This document shows positions 5,271-8,747 of a DNA stretch of 8,747 nt, piece after piece. This DNA comes from Deltaproteobacteria bacterium (lineage in GTDB: Bacteria; Desulfobacterota; B13-G15): NCBI GenBank assembly GCA_003646705.1, contig QMLK01000026.1:1-8747 (forward strand), read 5' to 3'. Every line of letters starts with the position of its first letter. Within the stretch, counting starts at the first letter, position 1. A program made the position numbers and the translations under genes. The notes beneath the pieces were generated by a model that did no database searches, was not told where the DNA came from, and saw only the letters and a list, made by a program, of their open reading frames with translations.

Positions 5271-7585
5271 TTGAGCTCTACTATGGTTACCCCTCCGCCT
5301 CCCCGCTCCAAGGGAGCCGATTTGAGCTCCTTGACCCAGGGCATCCCCTTGAGGTGTTCCCTTATGGCCCGTCTCAGTCGTCCGCTGCCTATGCCGTGGA
5401 CGATCTGGACCTGATCCCAGCCCCGAAGGATCGCCTCGTCTATCAGCTTCTCCACCTTGGGCAGGGCCTCTTCAACCCGCAGCCCCACGACGTTGAGCTC
5501 CTGGACCCCCCTGCCCTCCGCCTCCAGGCCCACAAGCGCGACCTCCTTTCCCCCTTCGGGTTCCGATTCCCTCAGCTCTTCAAGGGGGACCTTCACCCTC
5601 ATCGCCCCCACCAGGACCTCCGCCCTCTCGTGACCGAACTCCACCACCCGTCCCCGTCTGCCCAGGCTCGCGATCTCCACCCAATCCCCCACCCTGACCT
5701 CGGCCGGCCGGGCGTAGGACCTCCTCTTGGGGAAGGCACGGAGGAACTCCTCCCGCGCCCTCCTCATCTCGCCCCTGAGTTGTCCACCCCGTTCAGGCCT
5801 CCGCTCTGCCTCCCTCAGGACCTCTCGCAAGCGCTCCTCCAGCTCACGAAGCCTCCTCTTGCCGCGTTCCTCCACCCTCTTGAGGATCTCTCTCCTCCTC
5901 TGGCGCAGCCCCTCAAAGAGCTCCCGAAGCCTCTCCCTTCGCTCCGAGGCCTCCAGCCTGATCCGTTCGGCCTGGCGGAGCTCCTCCTCGAGTCTCCCCC
6001 TCAGCTCCTGTAGCTCCTCGAGGAGGCCTTCCTCGGGACTGCTCACCTGACGGTGATATTCCTTGGCCCTCCCTATGACCTCCCCTTGCAGCCCCCACCT
6101 CTCGGCGATGGGGAAGGTCCAGCTGCGGCCCGCCTGTCCGTAGAGGAGCCTGTAGGTGGGGGTCATGGTCTCGGGGTCGAACTCCACGGCGGCGTTCTGC
6201 ACCCCTTCCTCCTTGTAGCCGTAGGCCTTCAGAGGTTCGAGGTGGGTGGTCACCACGGCATAGCCGTCCTTGCGCCTGATCTCGTCCAGGATGGCCATGG
6301 CGAGGGCCGAGCCCTGGGCGTAGTCGGTGCCCGTGCCTATCTCGTCTATGAGGACGAGGCTCGAGGGGTCCACCTCGTCGAGGACCTCCTTCGCCCAGAG
6401 GATGAAGGAGGAGAAGGTGGAGAGGTGCTCCCTCAAGCTCTGTTCGTCCCCGATGTAGGCAAAGACCTTCTTGAAGACCTGCAAGGTGCTGTCCGGGGAG
6501 GCCGGGATGAGCATCCCGGACTGGGCCATGAGGACCAGGAGGCCCAGGGTCTTCAGGGCCACCGTCTTGCCCCCTGCGTTGGCCCCGCTGATGATGAGGA
6601 CCTTCTGCTCCGGCCGAAGGACGAGGTCCACCGGGACCACATCCTCGCCCCTCAACAGGAGGAGGGGATGTCTGGCCCCGATGAGCCTCACCCCCTCATG
6701 GGAGTTGACGGCGGGGCGATGGGCTCCGAGCCTCTGGGCCAGCAGGGCCTTGGCGTACAGCAGGTCCACATCGACCTGGACCCCCAGATCCGCCCTCAAC
6801 TGAGGGGCCCTCTCGGCGACCTTAGAGCTGAAGTACTTGAGGATCCTCTCCTCCTCTTCCCTCTCCTGCTGCCTCAGCAGCCCCAACTCGTTGTTGAGCT
6901 CCACCACCTCCATGGGCTCGAGGTAAAGGCTCGCCCCGGATCCGGACACATCGTGCACGATCCCCTCCATACGGCCCTTGGCATCCGAGCGCACGAGCAG
7001 CACGAAGCGGTCATTCCGCTGGGTGATGAGGTCGGTCTGGACGATCCCCCTCCTGGAGGCCCGCTGTAGGATCTCCTCCAGCCTCCGCCTGATCCTCTCC
7101 TTGACCCCCTTGATCCTCCCCCTTATCTCCGAGAGGCGCGGGCTGGCCTCATCCCTGATCTCCCCCCTCGGGGTGATGGCCCCCTCTATCTCGGAGGCCA
7201 CCCCTTCGGGGGCGTGCAAGCGGCGCCCTATATCCCTCAGGCGCCAGAACCTCTCCCCGGCACCCTCCAGGGCCCTCTTCAGGCCCACCGAGGCCCTGAT
7301 GGAGGCCGCCACCGCCAAGAGCTCCTCCGGTGAGAGGACGGCCCCCAAGGCCGCCCGCTCCAGGGCGGCCGACACATCCCTGAAGCCCACCTCCGGCAAG
7401 CCCCCCCTCTCCTCGATGTACCCCTTCATCTGGGCCGTCTCCTCCAAGGCGGCCTCCACTGCTTCGGGATCGAGCAGAGGGGTCACCTCCTCGGAGGCCC
7501 TTCGGCCCAGCTCAGAGATGGCCAGGGACTTCAAGTGCTCGAGCAACTGGGGGAACTCGAGGAAGTCCAGAGACCTCCTGTCCAC
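5267..7585 (-). CDS. mutS2: MutS2 family ATPase with C-terminal Smr domain
   Basis: MutS2 proteins are MutS-like ATPases without the mismatch-recognition domain. Family members have been linked to suppression of recombination and, in Bacillus subtilis, to rescue of collided ribosomes. It has 772 residues. A helical lever region (about 1-310) precedes the ATPase, with Walker A GANAGGKT (334-341), signature region STFSSF (399-404), Walker B VLIDEIGTGTD (411-421) and TTH (446-448). A long charged coiled coil (about 510-630) leads to an SH3/KOW-like segment (about 641-682) and a Smr domain (about 696-772) with HGIGSGRLR (730-738). The usual LDxxG box reads LNVVG (697-701). It starts with GTG, the only standard start codon between the in-frame TGA of yqeY and the conserved N-terminus; the ribosome binding site is poor (GGAG abuts the start). 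It lies 36 nt after yqeY and overlaps dnaG by 4 nt. Confidence 0.96.
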   Translation of the reverse strand: MDRRSLDFLEFPQLLEHLKSLAISELGRRASEEVTPLLDPEAVEAALEETAQMKGYIEERGGLPEVGFRDVSAALERAALGAVLSPEELLAVAASIRASVGLKRALEGAGERFWRLRDIGRRLHAPEGVASEIEGAITPRGEIRDEASPRLSEIRGRIKGVKERIRRRLEEILQRASRRGIVQTDLITQRNDRFVLLVRSDAKGRMEGIVHDVSGSGASLYLEPMEVVELNNELGLLRQQEREEEERILKYFSSKVAERAPQLRADLGVQVDVDLLYAKALLAQRLGAHRPAVNSHEGVRLIGARHPLLLLRGEDVVPVDLVLRPEQKVLIISGANAGGKTVALKTLGLLVLMAQSGMLIPASPDSTLQVFKKVFAYIGDEQSLREHLSTFSSFILWAKEVLDEVDPSSLVLIDEIGTGTDYAQGSALAMAILDEIRRKDGYAVVTTHLEPLKAYGYKEEGVQNAAVEFDPETMTPTYRLLYGQAGRSWTFPIAERWGLQGEVIGRAKEYHRQVSSPEEGLLEELQELRGRLEEELRQAERIRLEASERRERLRELFEGLRQRRREILKRVEERGKRRLRELEERLREVLREAERRPERGGQLRGEMRRAREEFLRAFPKRRSYARPAEVRVGDWVEIASLGRRGRVVEFGHERAEVLVGAMRVKVPLEELRESEPEGGKEVALVGLEAEGRGVQELNVVGLRVEEALPKVEKLIDEAILRGWDQVQIVHGIGSGRLRRAIREHLKGMPWVKELKSAPLERGGGGVTIVELK

Positions 7586-7621
7586 CTCCGGTCTAATCCC
7601 CTTTCCCTCTAGAGGCCTTTT

Positions 7622-8092
7622 TCAAAGGGAACTCTGGACGGGGGAAGCCCCTTCGAGCTTCTTCCTCACGGTATCGCTTACCACCTTGCCCTCGGCCCTG
7701 CCGGCCAGACGGGGCATGAGGAGCTTCATCACCTTGCCCAAATCCTTGGGTCCCTTGGCCCCAACCTCCTGGATGGCCTCCTCCACCATCCTCTCCAACT
7801 CCTCCTGAGAGACCCGCTCGGGGAGGAAGGCCTGAAGGACCTCCACCTCCCTCTCCTCCTTCAAGGCGAGGTCCTCCCTGCCGCCTTTGCGGAACTGCTC
7901 GCTCGCCTCCTTCCCCTTCTTGATGAGGGAGTTGAGGACCTGAAAGGCCTCCTCGTCCTTCAACTCCCTGCGGAGTTCCTTCTCCTTGTTCTGAAGGGCT
8001 GCCAGGGCAAACCTCAGGATGGAGAGCCTCTCCTTGTCACCCTCCTTGACAGCCCTTTTCATCTCCTCCCGCATCCTCTCAAGGACCGCCAT
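7622..8092 (-). CDS. yqeY: GatB/YqeY domain protein
   Basis: A small protein related to the C-terminal tail of the GatB subunit of tRNA-dependent amidotransferase. The tail helps GatB grip tRNA; the role of free YqeY is not firmly established, and I do not assign one. It has 156 residues from the chosen start (family about 150) and is almost wholly helical and charged. It begins MAVLERMREEMKRAVKEGDK and shows the family blocks FLPERVSQEEL (89-99) and DLGKVMKLLMPRLAGRAEG (117-135). The ATG at 8092 is preceded by GAGGG (8098-8102) 5 nt upstream. A longer reading from a TTG at 8131 would start inside the leader hairpin and is rejected. It is the first gene of the yqeY-mutS2-dnaG-rpoD operon, where rpsU or yqeY commonly leads in other bacteria. 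Confidence 0.93.
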   Translation of the reverse strand: MAVLERMREEMKRAVKEGDKERLSILRFALAALQNKEKELRRELKDEEAFQVLNSLIKKGKEASEQFRKGGREDLALKEEREVEVLQAFLPERVSQEELERMVEEAIQEVGAKGPKDLGKVMKLLMPRLAGRAEGKVVSDTVRKKLEGASPVQSSL

Positions 8093-8108
8093 CGGTTCCC
8101 TCAAGACA

Positions 8109-8134
8109 GAAAAATGCCTTGCCTTTCGCAAGGC
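8109..8134 (-). terminator. Intrinsic terminator of the helicase gene, also at the 5' end of the yqeY transcript
   Basis: On the - strand a perfect 7-bp stem GCCTTGC (8134-8128) and GCAAGGC (8122-8116), with a GAAAG loop, is followed by A and TTTTT. It lies about 30 nt past the helicase stop codon, where a terminator is expected. The predicted start of the yqeY promoter (about 8135) falls at the first base pair, so the same hairpin would cap the operon mRNA. On the + strand the following T run is interrupted, so it is weaker in that direction. Confidence 0.7.
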
Positions 8135-8141
8135 CTCTTTT

Positions 8142-8169
8142 ATTATAGCCCCGATGGGGGAGAAGTCAA
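8142..8169 (-). promoter_or_regulatory. Sigma70-type promoter of the yqeY-mutS2-dnaG-rpoD operon
   Basis: On the - strand, a -35 box TTGACT (8164-8169), a 16-nt spacer and a perfect -10 box TATAAT (8142-8147). The -35 matches consensus at 5 of 6 positions. It is the best promoter in the window. The -35 contains the TGA stop codon of the upstream helicase gene (8166-8168), so the promoter begins inside that gene. The start is expected near 8135, giving a leader of about 43 nt before yqeY. If RpoD is the sigma factor that reads it, rpoD would be under its own control. Confidence 0.75.
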
Positions 8170-8747
8170 CTCTGAAGGACCTTCTTTAGGAGTTCCTCGT
8201 GCCCAAGGGCTGGAGAATCCTCTTCGAGGACCAGAGGCTCCCCCTCCAGCTCGAGGAGGGGGAGCACGGCCGGGTCGTCCAAGAAACGGGACAGCCTCTG
8301 AAAGACCCTTATGCCGCCCCGATGTCCCTCATGGGACATGGTGAGGTAGAGCTCCCTTTTGGCCCTCGTCACCGCCACGTAGAGGAGCCGCCTCTCCTCC
8401 TCCATCTCCTCTTCTGAGGTGTGTGTGTAGGAGATCGGGAGATGCCCGTCGGCCACCCCCATGATGAAGACCACCGTCCACTCCAGCCCCTTGGCCGAGT
8501 GGATGGTGGACAGCACCAAGGGCCTGGTGTCCAGGTGCAGGTCGTCCCTCTCCAGGAGGCTCCGCTCCGGCGACTCCAAGGCCACCAAGTCCAGGAGGAA
8601 CCTCTCGGGCGAGCGGTAGCCCTGGGCGATCTGTCGAAGGGACTCCACATCGCTAAGCCGCCGGGGGTAGTCGTCGTACCGCTCCTTCAGGATCGGCGCG
8701 TAATAGTCGCAGAGGATCTCCACCGCCTCGTGAAAGGTGGGGGCTTG
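8166..8747 (-). CDS. UvrD/PcrA/Rep-type superfamily 1 DNA helicase, C-terminal part (cut by window edge)
   Basis: The frame is open to the right edge, showing the last 193 residues. This family unwinds DNA 3' to 5' in repair and replication restart. Motif V reads TIHSAKGLEW, followed by VVFIMGVADGHLP. Motif VI reads EEERRLLYVAVTRAKREL, with the arginine of VTRAK expected to contact ATP. About 60 residues follow motif VI; they are acidic and Leu-rich, with no clear Tudor-like PcrA/UvrD tail. Apparent starts inside the fragment, such as the GTG at 8723, are internal valines. UvrD, PcrA and Rep cannot be told apart without the N-terminal part, so no symbol is given. The gene ends with TGA inside the promoter of the next operon and has its own terminator, so it is probably a separate transcription unit. 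Confidence 0.9.
   Translation of the reverse strand, partial: QAPTFHEAVEILCDYYAPILKERYDDYPRRLSDVESLRQIAQGYRSPERFLLDLVALESPERSLLERDDLHLDTRPLVLSTIHSAKGLEWTVVFIMGVADGHLPISYTHTSEEEMEEERRLLYVAVTRAKRELYLTMSHEGHRGGIRVFQRLSRFLDDPAVLPLLELEGEPLVLEEDSPALGHEELLKKVLQS

Noticed and set aside
8093..8131. A 13-residue longer YqeY starting at a TTG at 8131
   Set aside because: It would start inside the hairpin without a ribosome binding site. The ATG at 8092 has GAGGG just upstream and gives the family's usual N-terminus.
1..8747. A new defence, mobile or biosynthetic system
   Set aside because: Every frame with conserved motifs belongs to a known housekeeping family. There are no direct repeats, transposase, integrase, attachment site or unknown genes in the window.

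Overview
The window is ordinary bacterial housekeeping DNA: genes for translation, replication start and transcription. I found no mobile element, CRISPR array, phage gene or accessory island, and no candidate for a new multi-gene system. The points of interest are regulatory and architectural: overlapping promoters, a hairpin at an operon start and a convergent gene overlap.

Organism. The DNA is GC-rich, with frequent AGG arginine codons, proteins rich in Glu, Arg and Leu, and purine-rich coding strands (the + strand is strikingly C/T-rich wherever genes lie on the - strand). Together these suggest a thermophilic or thermotolerant bacterium. The yqeY-mutS2-dnaG-rpoD order, the HisRS insertion with four cysteine pairs and the form of the MutS2 Smr domain remind me of Desulfobacterota (the former Deltaproteobacteria) and neighbouring phyla. 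This is an inference from recall, not a search.

Layout. (1) Positions 1-480, - strand: four tRNA genes, Thr(TGT), Tyr(GTA), Gly(TCC) and Thr(GGT), read towards the start of tuf, which runs off the left edge. This is the classical thrU-tyrU-glyT-thrT-tufB arrangement known from E. coli. A good sigma70-type promoter lies at 558-586. (2) Positions 481-642: a 162-bp divergent control region shared with hisS. (3) Positions 643-1914, + strand: hisS (histidyl-tRNA synthetase). (4) Positions 1894-8092, - strand: a compact macromolecular-synthesis operon read yqeY, mutS2, dnaG, rpoD. The spacings are 36 nt, a 4-nt ATGA overlap and 14 nt. The 3' end of rpoD overlaps the 3' end of hisS by 21 bp, tail to tail. 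(5) Positions 8093-8165: the operon promoter and an intrinsic terminator that partly coincide. (6) Positions 8166-8747, - strand: the C-terminal end of a UvrD/PcrA/Rep-type helicase, cut by the right edge.

How the genes fit together. The tRNAs, EF-Tu and HisRS supply translation elongation. DnaG primes replication and RpoD directs RNA polymerase to housekeeping promoters, so the operon links replication, transcription and translation as the rpsU-dnaG-rpoD operon does in other bacteria. Here yqeY and mutS2 precede dnaG, and the gene just upstream is a helicase, not rpsU.
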